Positions 24,296 to 34,182 are shown, numbered from the stretch's first letter. The stretch is 48,164 bases of DNA from Ruminococcaceae bacterium UBA6845 (GCA_002449395.1 DKDP01000024.1:55101-103264), one strand, 5' to 3'. Notes: a model not told the origin generated them from the sequence alone. Program-made: numbers and translations.

Positions 24296-25750
24296 ATGGA
24301 GGATTCAAACAGAATTAATGATGGATTCATAAAATTTATAAAAACTTTTCTGAATGTACTTGTAATAGCGATTCTTTTATTTTCAATTATCTCTGTGCCG
24401 GTATGTATGCTTGTATACATAAGGGGATATTCAAATTTGTTCTCTGTTAAAGAGCTTATATGGGTATTTCCGGCGGCGATTTATACTGCGGTTGTCTTTC
24501 TGATAGGAAGATTCTTACAGAATAAGAAAGAATATTTTTTAATCATTTCTATGATTTTAATTGAAGTTGTTTATGTAACTTTCCTATTGCTTTTTTACAA
24601 CACACAGCCCTGTTCCGATTACGCTGCAATTTGGAATGCCGCTGTTGAAATGAGCAAAGGCGTATTTACGGATGGCTTGAAAAACGGAAGCTATATGTAT
24701 ATATATAATTGGCAGTTAGGTATCGCCGCTTTCGAGTCGATTTTTGTAAGGCTGTTTGGAGAGAATTTCTTTGCACTTAAAATTTTCTGTGCAATAATTA
24801 CGGCTGTAAATAATTTTCTTGTTTATAAATGTTGCTGCGTCAAATTTAACAAAAAAGTCGGAGTATATGCATATGTTGCGGCGACAATGTTTATCCCGTG
24901 GATGTTGTCCGTGCCGCAGTTTACAAATCATCATATTGGTTTTACACTGCTGCTGATATCACTGCTTTTAATTAACAAAAACAAATGGTATACATATTTG
25001 GCAGCAGGTGCGCTTATAGCGTTTTTAAATGTTCTTAGACCGATGGGAATCATTATTGTAATTGCCGCTTTTTGTATGGCTGTTTACAATATGATCAAAG
25101 GACGCTCGTGGAAAAGCGTTGCAGAAAATGCAGGTAAATTTGTGTCACTGCTATTGGCGTTTGCGGTTGTCATAACGGGATTCAATGTTCTGTTTATAAA
25201 GAAAGAGTATACGGATATGAATATCTCTTCGGCACGAGTCCAATATTTTAAATTTCAAAAAGGCTTGTACGGATATGAATATCCTTTTACAGATTATAAC
25301 AAATACGGTAACATTGATTCATATAATGAAGCAATGAAAGAGGAACTGGCTGAAACTGCAAAAACAAACCCGGCAATGGTATGTAAATTTGTAGTAGAGA
25401 AAATGATTAGATATTTTGGCTTGTTTGATTACCAATTTGAAATGACCTTTGATCATGATGATAATATCTGGTCAAAATATCCTATAAAAGCATTCTATTC
25501 AACAAGTTGGTTCTTCTATGCGTTTGCGCTTATAATTGCAGCCGTAGCTTTTATAAAGAAGCGAAAGGAAAATGATGTTGACATATTTACGGTGTTTTTT
25601 ATAGGCAATACACTTGTGTATATTTTAATTGAAGCCTTTTCTTCATACAGATTTGAAAGCTACTATTATATAATTATGTTTATGGCGGTTGGATTTGCAA
25701 TGTTTGCCGATCGGATCGCCAAGAAAACGAAAAATTCAGAGGTTAAATAA
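24296..25750 (+). CDS. Multipass membrane protein, GT-C type glycosyltransferase (family 39-like)
   Basis: This 484-residue protein has a short cytosolic start and about eleven hydrophobic segments. The first outside loop carries NTQPCSDYAAIWNAAVEMSKG and further on YIYNWQLGIAAFESIFVRLFG, which resembles the PMT_2/ArnT-like GT-C enzymes that move sugars from polyprenyl phosphate to surface acceptors. The assignment is by pattern only. The gene is clearly more AT-rich than its neighbours, with many ATA, TTT and AAA codons, suggesting transfer. GAGGAAGAGG precedes ATG 24296, and its stop overlaps the next start by 1 bp. Confidence 0.68.
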   Translation: MEDSNRINDGFIKFIKTFLNVLVIAILLFSIISVPVCMLVYIRGYSNLFSVKELIWVFPAAIYTAVVFLIGRFLQNKKEYFLIISMILIEVVYVTFLLLFYNTQPCSDYAAIWNAAVEMSKGVFTDGLKNGSYMYIYNWQLGIAAFESIFVRLFGENFFALKIFCAIITAVNNFLVYKCCCVKFNKKVGVYAYVAATMFIPWMLSVPQFTNHHIGFTLLLISLLLINKNKWYTYLAAGALIAFLNVLRPMGIIIVIAAFCMAVYNMIKGRSWKSVAENAGKFVSLLLAFAVVITGFNVLFIKKEYTDMNISSARVQYFKFQKGLYGYEYPFTDYNKYGNIDSYNEAMKEELAETAKTNPAMVCKFVVEKMIRYFGLFDYQFEMTFDHDDNIWSKYPIKAFYSTSWFFYAFALIIAAVAFIKKRKENDVDIFTVFFIGNTLVYILIEAFSSYRFESYYYIIMFMAVGFAMFADRIAKKTKNSEVK

Positions 25751-26865
25751 TGAATATAAGATTTGTAATACCGTGCTTATTGGGTCTTGAATCCATAATA
25801 GCAAATGAAATGAAATCGCTCGGTGCAGAGGACGTTGTTTCAGAAAACGGCAGAGTTCTGTTTTCGGGAGACGAGTCGATGCTTGCGAGGGCGAATATCT
25901 GTTCAAGATATTCCGAAAGGATTCAGATACTCGTCGGCGAGTTTTACGCAAGGAGCTTTGAGGAGCTTTTTCAGGGCACAAAATCACTTCCGTGGGAGGA
26001 TTGGATCGGCGCATATGATGCTTTCCCGGTAAAAGGCTATTCACTCAACTCAACTCTTTTCAGCGTCAGCGACTGCCAGTCGATCATCAAAAAGGCTGTT
26101 GTTGAGCGTATGAAATTGAAATACGGAATCAGTTGGTTTGACGAGACGGGACCGATTCACCAGATACAGTTTTCGATAATGAAGGATAAGGTCAGCCTGC
26201 TTCTTGATACGACGGGTGCGGGACTGCACAAGAGGGGATACCGCCCGCAAGCGAATGCTGCGCCGATCAAGGAAACTCTTGCGGCGGCGCTCTGTGACCT
26301 TGCAAGACTTCGCCCGTACCACACTCTTTATGACCCGATGTGTGGAAGCGGTACGATTCTTATTGAGGGAGCGATGATGGTTCATAATATCGCTCCGGGA
26401 GTCAACAGATATTTTTCGGCAGAGCGTTGGGATGTTATTGACGAGAGAGTCTGGACGGAGGAGAGAAACCGTGCAAGAGATCTTGTCAACTATGACACCG
26501 ATTTCATTGCATATGGTTCGGATATTGACGAGGATGCGCTTGAAATTGCGAAAATCAATGCCAAAAGGGCAGGCGTTGAGCGAAAGATAAAGTTTGAAAA
26601 AGCGGATATCCGAAATTTTGAACCTAAGAGCGAAAAAGGTACGGTTATTTGCAACCCGCCTTACGGAGAAAGGCTGCTCGATATTGCCGAGGCACAGAAG
26701 CTCTACAAGGTTATGGGCGAAAAATTTATAAAGAAACACGGCTGGGCATATTACGTAATAAGTCCGTCGGAAGAATTTGAAAAGGAATTTGGAAGAAAGG
26801 CTGACAAGCGCCGTAAGCTCTACAACGGAATGATAAAGTGTCAGTTGTTTATGTATTTTAAGTGA
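25750..26865 (+). CDS. THUMP-domain 23S rRNA (guanine-N2) methyltransferase, RlmL/YpsC type
   Basis: This 371-residue protein methylates guanine in rRNA (family assignment). It starts with the ferredoxin-like and THUMP region (PCLLGLESIIANEMKSLGAEDV), followed by the UPF0020 catalytic domain. Motifs visible are HKRGYRPQANAAPIKETLAAAL, the SAM-binding DPMCGSGTILIEGAMM near residue 197, and the target-base motif NPPYGERL near 303. Its first codon overlaps the stop of the preceding membrane protein gene by one base (TAATG). Confidence 0.9.
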   Translation: MNIRFVIPCLLGLESIIANEMKSLGAEDVVSENGRVLFSGDESMLARANICSRYSERIQILVGEFYARSFEELFQGTKSLPWEDWIGAYDAFPVKGYSLNSTLFSVSDCQSIIKKAVVERMKLKYGISWFDETGPIHQIQFSIMKDKVSLLLDTTGAGLHKRGYRPQANAAPIKETLAAALCDLARLRPYHTLYDPMCGSGTILIEGAMMVHNIAPGVNRYFSAERWDVIDERVWTEERNRARDLVNYDTDFIAYGSDIDEDALEIAKINAKRAGVERKIKFEKADIRNFEPKSEKGTVICNPPYGERLLDIAEAQKLYKVMGEKFIKKHGWAYYVISPSEEFEKEFGRKADKRRKLYNGMIKCQLFMYFK

Positions 26866-26883
26866 TTTTGGAGGTATTTTGAA

Positions 26884-27840
26884 ATGAAGCACCTTTTTAT
26901 AATCAATCCGAATGCAGGAAAGGGCAGAGCCTTTGAAACGGTTATGCCGAAAATCAAAGAAGCGGCTGCCGAAAGAAATATTGAGTATAATGTCTATGTC
27001 AGCAGTTCCTCGCAGGACACGCACGACTATTGCAAAAAGATAGGCGAAAGCGGAGAGAATACAAGAATTTATGCCTGCGGCGGCGACGGAACGATATTTG
27101 ATATTGTCAATGCAATTTACGGCTATGATAATGTTGAGTTTGCGGCTGTTCCGCTTGGCTCCGGAAATGACTTTATACGTCTTTTCGGAACGAAAGAGCA
27201 GTTTGCTGATGTCGGCGCACAGATCGACGGTACGGCAATAAAAATCGACGCCATAAAGTGCGGAGATAAAATTGCAGTTAACCAGTGCTCGATGGGCTTC
27301 GATGCCGAGGTTTGCTCGAAACAGGCGGATTTCAAGAAGATTCCGTGGCTGACGGGCGAGTCGGCATATACGGCGTCCCTGATATATTGTCTTAAATCAA
27401 AGACGGCAAACAGGTTTACGGTTACGATTGATGACGGAGAGCCGATGACCGATGATTTCATTTTTGCTTTTTGCGGCAACAGCCGATTTTACGGCGGAGG
27501 ATATAAGGCGGCTCCGTATGCTGTTCCCGACGACGGATTGCTTGATTTTTCAATAGTCAGATCAATGAAAATTCCACGGTTGCTGACACAGATAGGAAAT
27601 TATAAAAAGGGCAGGCACTTCAACTGGCCCGAGACTACATATGTCAGAGGAAAGAAGATGACGGTTCACAGCGATATCCCCGCATCGGTTAATGTTGACG
27701 GCGAATGTGACCTTGTGACCGACAGCACCTTTGAAATAATTCCGTCCGCATTCAGCTTTGTAATTCCGACCACATCGTCATATATTGACGACAGAAAATC
27801 GGGAATAATTTCGGATGAAATAGGCGTTGAAGTGAAATAA
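26884..27840 (+). CDS. Diacylglycerol kinase-family lipid kinase
   Basis: This 318-residue protein is a DgkB/YegS-type lipid kinase. The conserved segments are FIINPNAGKGRA at the start, ACGGDGTIFDIVNAI near residue 64 (the GGDGT nucleotide site) and VPLGSGNDFIRLFG. It probably phosphorylates diacylglycerol or a related lipid at the inner membrane face. GGAGG lies 12 bases before ATG 26884. It ends 33 bp before the next gene. Confidence 0.9.
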   Translation: MKHLFIINPNAGKGRAFETVMPKIKEAAAERNIEYNVYVSSSSQDTHDYCKKIGESGENTRIYACGGDGTIFDIVNAIYGYDNVEFAAVPLGSGNDFIRLFGTKEQFADVGAQIDGTAIKIDAIKCGDKIAVNQCSMGFDAEVCSKQADFKKIPWLTGESAYTASLIYCLKSKTANRFTVTIDDGEPMTDDFIFAFCGNSRFYGGGYKAAPYAVPDDGLLDFSIVRSMKIPRLLTQIGNYKKGRHFNWPETTYVRGKKMTVHSDIPASVNVDGECDLVTDSTFEIIPSAFSFVIPTTSSYIDDRKSGIISDEIGVEVK

Positions 27841-27873
27841 TAAATAACGTAATATTTTTATCTCGGTGACAAT

Positions 27874-29619
27874 ATGGATGTTTTTAACGCATTAACAATG
27901 ATAGGCGGTTTGTGTCTGTTTCTGTTCGGAATGAACATTATGGGACAGGCTCTGGAGCGCCGTGCGGGCAACAGCCTGAGAAACACACTTGAAAAACTGA
28001 CATCGGGTAAATTAGCCGGCTTCCTGACGGGGTTGGGCGTAACTGCTGTTATTCAGAGTTCGTCCGCCACTACCGTTATGGTGGTCGGTTTTGTCAACTC
28101 GGGTCTTATGACGCTCAGACAAGCGATCAATGTCATTATGGGCGCAAATGTCGGCACAACCGTTACCGGCTGGATACTTTCTCTCGGCGGAATCAGCAGT
28201 GACAATATCTGGGTCAGGTTGCTGAAACCGAGTTCATTTACACCGGTTCTTGCACTGATCGGAATAATTCTGTACCTCTTTATGAAGGATTCAAAGAAGA
28301 AGGACAGCGGCGCAATTCTGCTCGGATTCTCTGTTTTGATGTTCGGAATGGAGACGATGTCGTCGGCAGTTTCGGGGCTTTCCGAGGTGCCCGAGTTCCA
28401 ACAGCTTTTTGTGATGTTCAAAAATCCGCTTTTGGGACTTCTTGCAGGTACTGTTCTGACAGCTTTGATTCAGTCAAGCTCGGCTTCTGTCGGAATTTTG
28501 CAGGCGCTGACCGTCACGGGGCAGGTCTCGATCGGTGCGGCTATACCGATCGTAATGGGCGACGGAATCGGAACCTGTATCACAGCGATGATATCGGGAG
28601 TCGGAACAAAGAGAGAGGCGAAGCGTGCGGCAACGGTTCATTTACTGATCAATTTTATCGGCTCTGTTGTGTGGATAACAGTATTCTGGATTGTGAAGGC
28701 ACTTTTGAAGCCTGCTATTCTCGATTCAACGGCGACATTTGTCGGAATTGCGATTATAAACACCGGCTTTAAGGTGCTTAATACAGCACTGTTCCTGCCC
28801 CTTTCGGGTGTGCTTGAAAAGCTCGTGTGCAAGCTCATTCCGGACGCGAAAACAGTTGAAAAGGACATTGAACTTGATGAGAGGCTTCTCTTTACGCCGA
28901 CACTCGCTCTTCAGCAGTGCAGTATGAAAGAGATTGAGATGGCTCGCAGTGCGGCACAGGCTTTCAAAAACAGCATAACGGCGATCACATCGTATACTCA
29001 GGAGCTTGCCGAGAGCATAAGAGAGGATGAAAAGCAATGCGATCATTATGAAGATATGCTTGCAACCTATCTTGTGAAAATCGGTTCGGAGCGCCTTGCC
29101 GACAGCGACAGTGAGGAGGCAAATATGCTTCTTAAACTGCTCGGCGATTTTGAAAGAATCTCCGATCACGCCGTGAATATCCTCGAATCTGCAGAAGAAA
29201 TGAGAAACAAAAAACTTGCTTTTTCCACGGAAGCGGCAAAGGATTTTTCCGTTATATCGGCGGCGGTTAATGAGATACTTGAACTTTCGATGGACGCATT
29301 TATAAATAATGACCGTGGCAAGGCAAGCGATGTCGAGCCGCTGGAGCAGGTTATTGATGATATGAAAGAAAATATGAGGACAAGCCATGTTCTGCGTATG
29401 AGAAACGGCGAATGCAGTATGGAAATGGGTTTTGTCTGGTCGGATATTCTGACGAATTTTGAACGTGTCTCAGACCATTGCTCCAATATTGCAGGCTGTG
29501 TTATCGACACAGCGGCTCACAATCTCAATCTGCACGAAACCCTCGGCAACTTCAAACGTAATGACAAAAACTTTGAAACCAAGTATAAGATGTATGCCGA
29601 GAAATACAGTATAGAATGA
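27874..29619 (+). CDS. Na+/phosphate cotransporter family protein with PhoU-like C-terminus
   Basis: This 581-residue protein has two parts. Residues 1-320 are membrane-embedded and contain the duplicated family motif QSSSATTVMVVGF and QSSSASVGILQAL that forms the Na+ and phosphate path. Residues 345-565 form a soluble helical PhoU-like domain (ERISDHAVNILESAEEM and, repeated, FERVSDHCSNIAG). It probably takes up phosphate, with the PhoU part regulating it. The ribosome-binding site is weak (GGTGA, 4 bases before ATG). Confidence 0.92.
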   Translation: MDVFNALTMIGGLCLFLFGMNIMGQALERRAGNSLRNTLEKLTSGKLAGFLTGLGVTAVIQSSSATTVMVVGFVNSGLMTLRQAINVIMGANVGTTVTGWILSLGGISSDNIWVRLLKPSSFTPVLALIGIILYLFMKDSKKKDSGAILLGFSVLMFGMETMSSAVSGLSEVPEFQQLFVMFKNPLLGLLAGTVLTALIQSSSASVGILQALTVTGQVSIGAAIPIVMGDGIGTCITAMISGVGTKREAKRAATVHLLINFIGSVVWITVFWIVKALLKPAILDSTATFVGIAIINTGFKVLNTALFLPLSGVLEKLVCKLIPDAKTVEKDIELDERLLFTPTLALQQCSMKEIEMARSAAQAFKNSITAITSYTQELAESIREDEKQCDHYEDMLATYLVKIGSERLADSDSEEANMLLKLLGDFERISDHAVNILESAEEMRNKKLAFSTEAAKDFSVISAAVNEILELSMDAFINNDRGKASDVEPLEQVIDDMKENMRTSHVLRMRNGECSMEMGFVWSDILTNFERVSDHCSNIAGCVIDTAAHNLNLHETLGNFKRNDKNFETKYKMYAEKYSIE

Positions 29620-29621
29620 AA

Positions 29622-29655
29622 AACAGCGGTCACCCAATTAAGAGTGATCGCTGTT
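29622..29655. terminator. Bidirectional terminator between convergent genes
   Basis: AACAGCGGTCAC at 29622-29633 pairs with GTGATCGCTGTT at 29644-29655 (one G-U pair). The minus strand gets a T-run after the stem; the plus strand has a weaker AATTTATTTT. It ends both the Na/Pi cotransporter and the minus-strand PLC-like gene. Confidence 0.82.
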
Positions 29656-29658
29656 AAT

Positions 29659-30798
29659 TTATTTTGAGAGTGTTACCATATATCCGTTGTTGAATGTTAC
29701 GCAATGTTCGGCGCTTGTCATATCAGCCTTGGGCGGATAGTCGGTTGAGACAATCTGCGCTCCGCTGTTGAGTGCTGTCTGAGATTCCGTTTCGTTGTAC
29801 GATCCGAAATTGTCGGAGCGTGATCTGACAACAAGATTTTTGCCGAGAACCTCATCTGCCTGAACCTTAATATCCTTAGCCTTATTGATGAGCAGGAATG
29901 ACGCACAGTCACGGTCTCTGCCGTTATATCGGAGCATAGGGAACATCGCCTGAGTTTTGATTGTCGGATCCTGCTTGATATAATCTTCGGTTGCCGTTGT
30001 ATCGTGGAGAAGAAGCATTACGTGACCTCTCGTCTCGCTGAGGGTCATCCAGTCATCCGCCTCACGCATTTCTTTAAGAGATGCGTGATCCCCCATCATA
30101 TCGGCAGGGGTGATAAGCGTGTCGCCGAATATTTCCTTTGCCTGCTCGCCGAGCTCGTTGGCGTATTTGCAGTTGAAATAACGCATATTTTTATCGGGAA
30201 TAAATACCTTTTTCGGTTCGATGATTACGGTTATCGGAAGGTGATTCGGATTGGCATCCGACCATAGCTTTATTTCCTTTAACGCAAGAGCAAAGTTATA
30301 GCAGTGTGTCGGCATATCAATGACGGGGGAGTGCGAGCAGACGAAGCTGACTTTGCCGTTTTCAACAACTGTCTCAACATCAAGCTCAACGCTTCTTATT
30401 CCGAGATTGAACTGATCGGTCAAATAATCGCTCTGAAATGTCGCTTTCTCTGCCTTGACAAGCCCGGAAGTCACGGTAGACGCATCCTGAAACAGCTTTT
30501 GCCTTGCGGGAACACAGGCTTTCTGATAGCTGTTATGAGTTCCGATAAACGAAACTTCATTGAATTTTACTCCGCTTGCGCACGCTTTATCAAGATCAAA
30601 ATCGCAAAAAGCATTTTCATTGACCTTTGTGTAATTGCCGCTTTTGTAATTTTCTTCAAGCTGTTCAATTCTGTCAATTTGTTCCTGAATGTCAAGAGAC
30701 TTTTGCTCCTGAACCTGCTTGATCATTGCGGGATATGTAAAAACAAAGCAGAAAATGAGGGAAAGAAGTGCGGAAATATATTTCGTCATATATTTCAT
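29659..30798 (-). CDS. Exported PI-PLC-like (Ca2+-dependent PI-PLC-C1 type) phosphodiesterase
   Basis: This 379-residue protein starts with an N-terminal hydrophobic segment (about residues 7-24) and a Gln/Glu-rich coiled coil (28-52), then a TIM-barrel phosphodiesterase-like domain. It carries EVSFIGTHNSYQK (H88), LGIRSVELDVET (E138, D140) and VCSHSPVIDM (H156), consistent with the two catalytic histidines and metal ligands of PI-PLC-like enzymes. It probably cleaves a phosphodiester in a lipid outside the cell. The frame is open from TTG 30819, but AAAGGA is well spaced from ATG 30798. It lies downstream of secA, past a terminator. Confidence 0.75.
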   Translation of the reverse strand: MKYMTKYISALLSLIFCFVFTYPAMIKQVQEQKSLDIQEQIDRIEQLEENYKSGNYTKVNENAFCDFDLDKACASGVKFNEVSFIGTHNSYQKACVPARQKLFQDASTVTSGLVKAEKATFQSDYLTDQFNLGIRSVELDVETVVENGKVSFVCSHSPVIDMPTHCYNFALALKEIKLWSDANPNHLPITVIIEPKKVFIPDKNMRYFNCKYANELGEQAKEIFGDTLITPADMMGDHASLKEMREADDWMTLSETRGHVMLLLHDTTATEDYIKQDPTIKTQAMFPMLRYNGRDRDCASFLLINKAKDIKVQADEVLGKNLVVRSRSDNFGSYNETESQTALNSGAQIVSTDYPPKADMTSAEHCVTFNNGYMVTLSK

Positions 30799-30836
30799 TG
30801 TCAACAGTCCTTTATTCAATAAGATTATTTATTGAT

Positions 30837-30862
30837 AAAAGGGCGGTTATTGCGCCGCCCTT
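30837..30862 (-). terminator. Intrinsic terminator of secA
   Basis: On the minus strand AAGGGCGG pairs perfectly with CCGCCCTT (30839-30846 and 30855-30862) and a short T-run follows the stem. The T-run is only four bases, so read-through into the PLC-like gene is possible. Confidence 0.75.
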
Positions 30863-30868
30863 AAATTT

Positions 30869-33610
30869 TTATTTACCGTGATTTGCGGGATTTCCGCAGC
30901 ACTTTTTATATTTTTTGCCGCTTCCGCAGGGGCAGGGGTCGTTCGGACCGGGAGCAGCCTTTTTACGGATGGTTCTGCCTTTTTCGCTTCCGTCGGAGGC
31001 ACCGCTTTCGCTTGTTACCTTTGCGGTCTGCTCACGCTTTGTATCCTCCTCACTTCTGATGCGAACGGTAAGCATCTGACGAACGGTGTTCTCACGGATT
31101 GAATTGCTCATCTCGTCGAACATATCGTAGCTTTCCATTCTGTAAGCAACAACGGGATCCTGGTTGCCGTATGCACGCAGGTTGATACCTCTCTTGAGCT
31201 CCTCCATTGCGTCGATGTGATCCATCCAGAACGTATCAACGTTTCTGAGAAGAATCATATGCTCAAGACTTCTCATAATTTCGGGAGTGAACTCTTTCTC
31301 ACGTGCCTCGTAACGCTCGTGACCTCTGTTGATGAGCATTTCTCTTGCTTCATCACGGTCAAATGCGTCGATGTCCTCAAAGTCGTCCGGCTCTGTGATC
31401 CAGCCGAGATACTTCTCCTTGAGACCGGCGATGTTCCACTCGTGCTTTGGAAGTGCCGATGCACAGTAGAAGTCGATTGACTCTGTTACGGATTCGTCAA
31501 GCATCTTAAGAATTGACGCCTTGAGATCCTCTCCGTCGAGGACACGGTTACGCTGTTCATATATAAGCTCTCTCTGACGGTTCATAACGTCGTCGTACTG
31601 GAGAACGTTCTTACGAATTGCAAAGTTCTGGGATTCTTTCTTCTTCTGGGCGGATTCGATTGAACGTGAAACCATCTTGGAGTCGATCGGCATATTCTCG
31701 TCGGCTCCGAGGGTGTTCATAACGCTCTGAAGTCTTTCACCGCCGAAGAGACGCATAAGGTCATCCTCAAGCGAAAGATAGAAACGGCTTTCACCGGGAT
31801 CGCCCTGACGGCCGGAACGACCTCTCAACTGGTTGTCGATACGGCGTGAATCGTGGCGTTCTGTACCGATGATATAAAGTCCGCCTGCCTCACGTACCTT
31901 TTCTGCTTCCTCTTTAATGGATTCTTTAAAGGAGCTTTCAAGCTCTGCATATTCTTTTCTTGCGGCAAGGATTTCCTCATCGTCCGTCTCGGCGAAGCCA
32001 GTTGCTTCAACGATCATTTCCTCGGAGTAGCCCTTGCGGCGCATAGCTGCCTTTGCAAGGAACTCAGAGTTACCGCCGAGCATAATATCGGTACCACGGC
32101 CAGCCATATTCGTTGCGATAGTAACGGCGCCGAACTTACCTGCCTGAGCGACAATTTCCGCTTCCTTTTCGTGGAATTTAGCGTTGAGAACCTCGTGCTT
32201 GATTCCGCGTGATTTAAGGAGCTTGGAGAGAACCTCTGATTTTTCGATTGATACAGTACCGACAAGCACCGGCTGACCCTTTTCGTGACACTCCATAACC
32301 TGATTGATGAGAGCGTTGTATTTAGCCGCCTCGGTCTTGTAAACAAGGTCGTGATTGTCAATACGAATCATCGGCTTGTTTGTCGGAATTTCGACAACAT
32401 CGAGCGAGTAGATCTCCTGGAACTCCTGGCTCTCCGTCATAGCAGTACCTGTCATACCTGACAGCTTCTTATAAAGACGGAAATAGTTCTGGAATGTGAT
32501 AGTTGCGAGAGTTTTGCTCTCGTGCTCAACCTTAACGCCTTCCTTTGCTTCGATTGCCTGATGGAGACCCTCATTATAACGTCTGCCGAGCATAATACGG
32601 CCTGTGAACTCGTCAACGATAAGAACCTGATTGTCCTTAACAACATAGTCGATATCACGGCGCATAACGCCGACAGCCTTGATAGCCTGGTTGATGTGGT
32701 GGAGGAGAGTCATATTCTCGGCGTCCATAAGGTTTTCAACGTTGAAATATGCCTCTGCCTTTGCGATACCGCTTTTTGTAAGCGATGCTGTTCTTGCCTT
32801 TTCATCGACGATATAGTCACCGTCGGCAACATCCTCAGCGTTTTGCTTTGAGTCGATTTCCTTAACAACAGCCTTGGAAAGTGTGTGAACAAAATTGTTT
32901 GCGAGGGTGTAAAGCTCCGTTGACTGGTCGCCACGGCCCGAAATAATAAGCGGTGTACGTGCCTCATCGATAAGGATTGAGTCAACCTCATCGACAATTG
33001 CAAAGTTATGACCTCTCTGAACCTTGTTCTCCTTGTACGGAACCATATTGTCACGAAGATAGTCAAAGCCCATCTCGTTGTTTGTTCCGTATGTTATGTC
33101 GGCGGCATATGCCGCTTTGCGCTCATCGTTGTCAAGTCCGTGAACGATAAGACCAACCTTAAGACCCATAAACTTGTAGAGCTTGCCCATCCACTCGGAG
33201 TCACGGCGTGCGAGGTAATCGTTGACTGTAACGATGTGAACACCGTCGCCGGAAAGAGCGTTGAGGTAAGCGGGGAGGGTAGCAACAAGAGTTTTACCTT
33301 CACCTGTTTTCATTTCAGCGATTCGTCCTTGATGGAGAACGATACCGCCGATGACCTGAACGGGGAAATGCTTCATTCCGAGCACACGCCACGAAGCCTC
33401 ACGGCAGGCGGCAAAAGCCTCGGGGAGAATGTCATCCAGAGTTTCACCGTTGGCAAGTCTCTCTTTAAATTCGGGAGTCTTTGCCTGAAGTTCCTTGTCG
33501 CTGAGCTTTGAATATTCTTCCTCAAGAGCAAGAACTTTATTTTTTATCGGAATTACTCGCTTAACTTCCTTGGCTGAGTAATCGCCGAAGATTTTTTTGA
33601 GAAGACCCAT
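30869..33610 (-). CDS. secA: Protein translocase ATPase SecA
   Basis: This 913-residue motor drives proteins through SecYEG. Walker A is MKTGEGKT (GEGKT 103-107), Walker B region DEVDSILIDEARTPLIISG, and the pre-protein and helicase parts contain VGTVSIEKSE, NMAGRGTDIMLGG and QLRGRSGRQGDPG. The C-terminal zinc-binding SEC-C motif is CPCGSGKKYKKCC (C893, C895, C904, C905). The length is normal. AAAGGAATG lies just before the ATG. It follows the dCMP deaminase gene by 56 bp and may be cotranscribed. Confidence 0.97.
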   Translation of the reverse strand: MGLLKKIFGDYSAKEVKRVIPIKNKVLALEEEYSKLSDKELQAKTPEFKERLANGETLDDILPEAFAACREASWRVLGMKHFPVQVIGGIVLHQGRIAEMKTGEGKTLVATLPAYLNALSGDGVHIVTVNDYLARRDSEWMGKLYKFMGLKVGLIVHGLDNDERKAAYAADITYGTNNEMGFDYLRDNMVPYKENKVQRGHNFAIVDEVDSILIDEARTPLIISGRGDQSTELYTLANNFVHTLSKAVVKEIDSKQNAEDVADGDYIVDEKARTASLTKSGIAKAEAYFNVENLMDAENMTLLHHINQAIKAVGVMRRDIDYVVKDNQVLIVDEFTGRIMLGRRYNEGLHQAIEAKEGVKVEHESKTLATITFQNYFRLYKKLSGMTGTAMTESQEFQEIYSLDVVEIPTNKPMIRIDNHDLVYKTEAAKYNALINQVMECHEKGQPVLVGTVSIEKSEVLSKLLKSRGIKHEVLNAKFHEKEAEIVAQAGKFGAVTIATNMAGRGTDIMLGGNSEFLAKAAMRRKGYSEEMIVEATGFAETDDEEILAARKEYAELESSFKESIKEEAEKVREAGGLYIIGTERHDSRRIDNQLRGRSGRQGDPGESRFYLSLEDDLMRLFGGERLQSVMNTLGADENMPIDSKMVSRSIESAQKKKESQNFAIRKNVLQYDDVMNRQRELIYEQRNRVLDGEDLKASILKMLDESVTESIDFYCASALPKHEWNIAGLKEKYLGWITEPDDFEDIDAFDRDEAREMLINRGHERYEAREKEFTPEIMRSLEHMILLRNVDTFWMDHIDAMEELKRGINLRAYGNQDPVVAYRMESYDMFDEMSNSIRENTVRQMLTVRIRSEEDTKREQTAKVTSESGASDGSEKGRTIRKKAAPGPNDPCPCGSGKKYKKCCGNPANHGK

Positions 33611-33666
33611 ATTTTCATTCCTTTCAGAACTTAATTAACTTATTAATAATAGCACAAACGAATTAA

Positions 33667-34167
33667 TTATACAAGACTTTCGTCAAAGTTGATTGTAATT
33701 TCTTTGTGCGGCAGTGATAACTGCTTATATTCCACGCCTGCGGCGTCAAACATACGCTTTGAGGCGAGATTTCCGCTTGTTCCGTTATATTTGTCGGAGA
33801 GATAAAATACCTTTTTAATTCCGCACTGAATAATTGCCTTTGCGCATTCGTTGCAGGGGAAAAGCGCAACGTACACACTACATCCGTTCAGCGGAGCGCC
33901 GGCGTTATTGAGTATCGCATTAAGCTCGGCGTGGCAGACGTAGGGATATTTGGTGTCATAGTCGCTGTCTGCGGATCTGTCCCACGGGAAAGCATCGTCG
34001 CTGCAGCCGAGCGGGAATCCGTTGTAACCGACCGACATAATCTTTTTGTTTTCATTAACTATACAGGCGCCTACCTGCGTATTGGGATCCTTACTTCTCT
34101 TTGCGGCGAGCAGAGCCACACCCATAAAGTATTCGTCCCACGAAATGTAATCCTCTCTTTTTGACAT
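33667..34167 (-). CDS. comEB: Deoxycytidylate deaminase (ComEB type)
   Basis: This 166-residue zinc enzyme converts dCMP to dUMP for thymidylate synthesis. The zinc and catalytic residues are in CHAELNAI (H79, E81) and FPCNECAK (C105, C108). The Gly-rich VGYNGFPLGCSDDAFPW segment is the family phosphate site. The ribosome-binding site is GGAGGG, correctly spaced before ATG. It is part of the minus-strand group with xthA and secA. Confidence 0.93.
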   Translation of the reverse strand: MSKREDYISWDEYFMGVALLAAKRSKDPNTQVGACIVNENKKIMSVGYNGFPLGCSDDAFPWDRSADSDYDTKYPYVCHAELNAILNNAGAPLNGCSVYVALFPCNECAKAIIQCGIKKVFYLSDKYNGTSGNLASKRMFDAAGVEYKQLSLPHKEITINFDESLV

Positions 34168-34182
34168 TCTATTCCCTCCGTT

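Noticed and set aside
23332..24420. Open frame of 362 codons on the minus strand opposite fumarase alpha
   Set aside because: It is antisense to a well-supported enzyme and runs through a promoter and a repeat. The translated sequence is Cys/Arg/Ser-rich with no recognisable domain.
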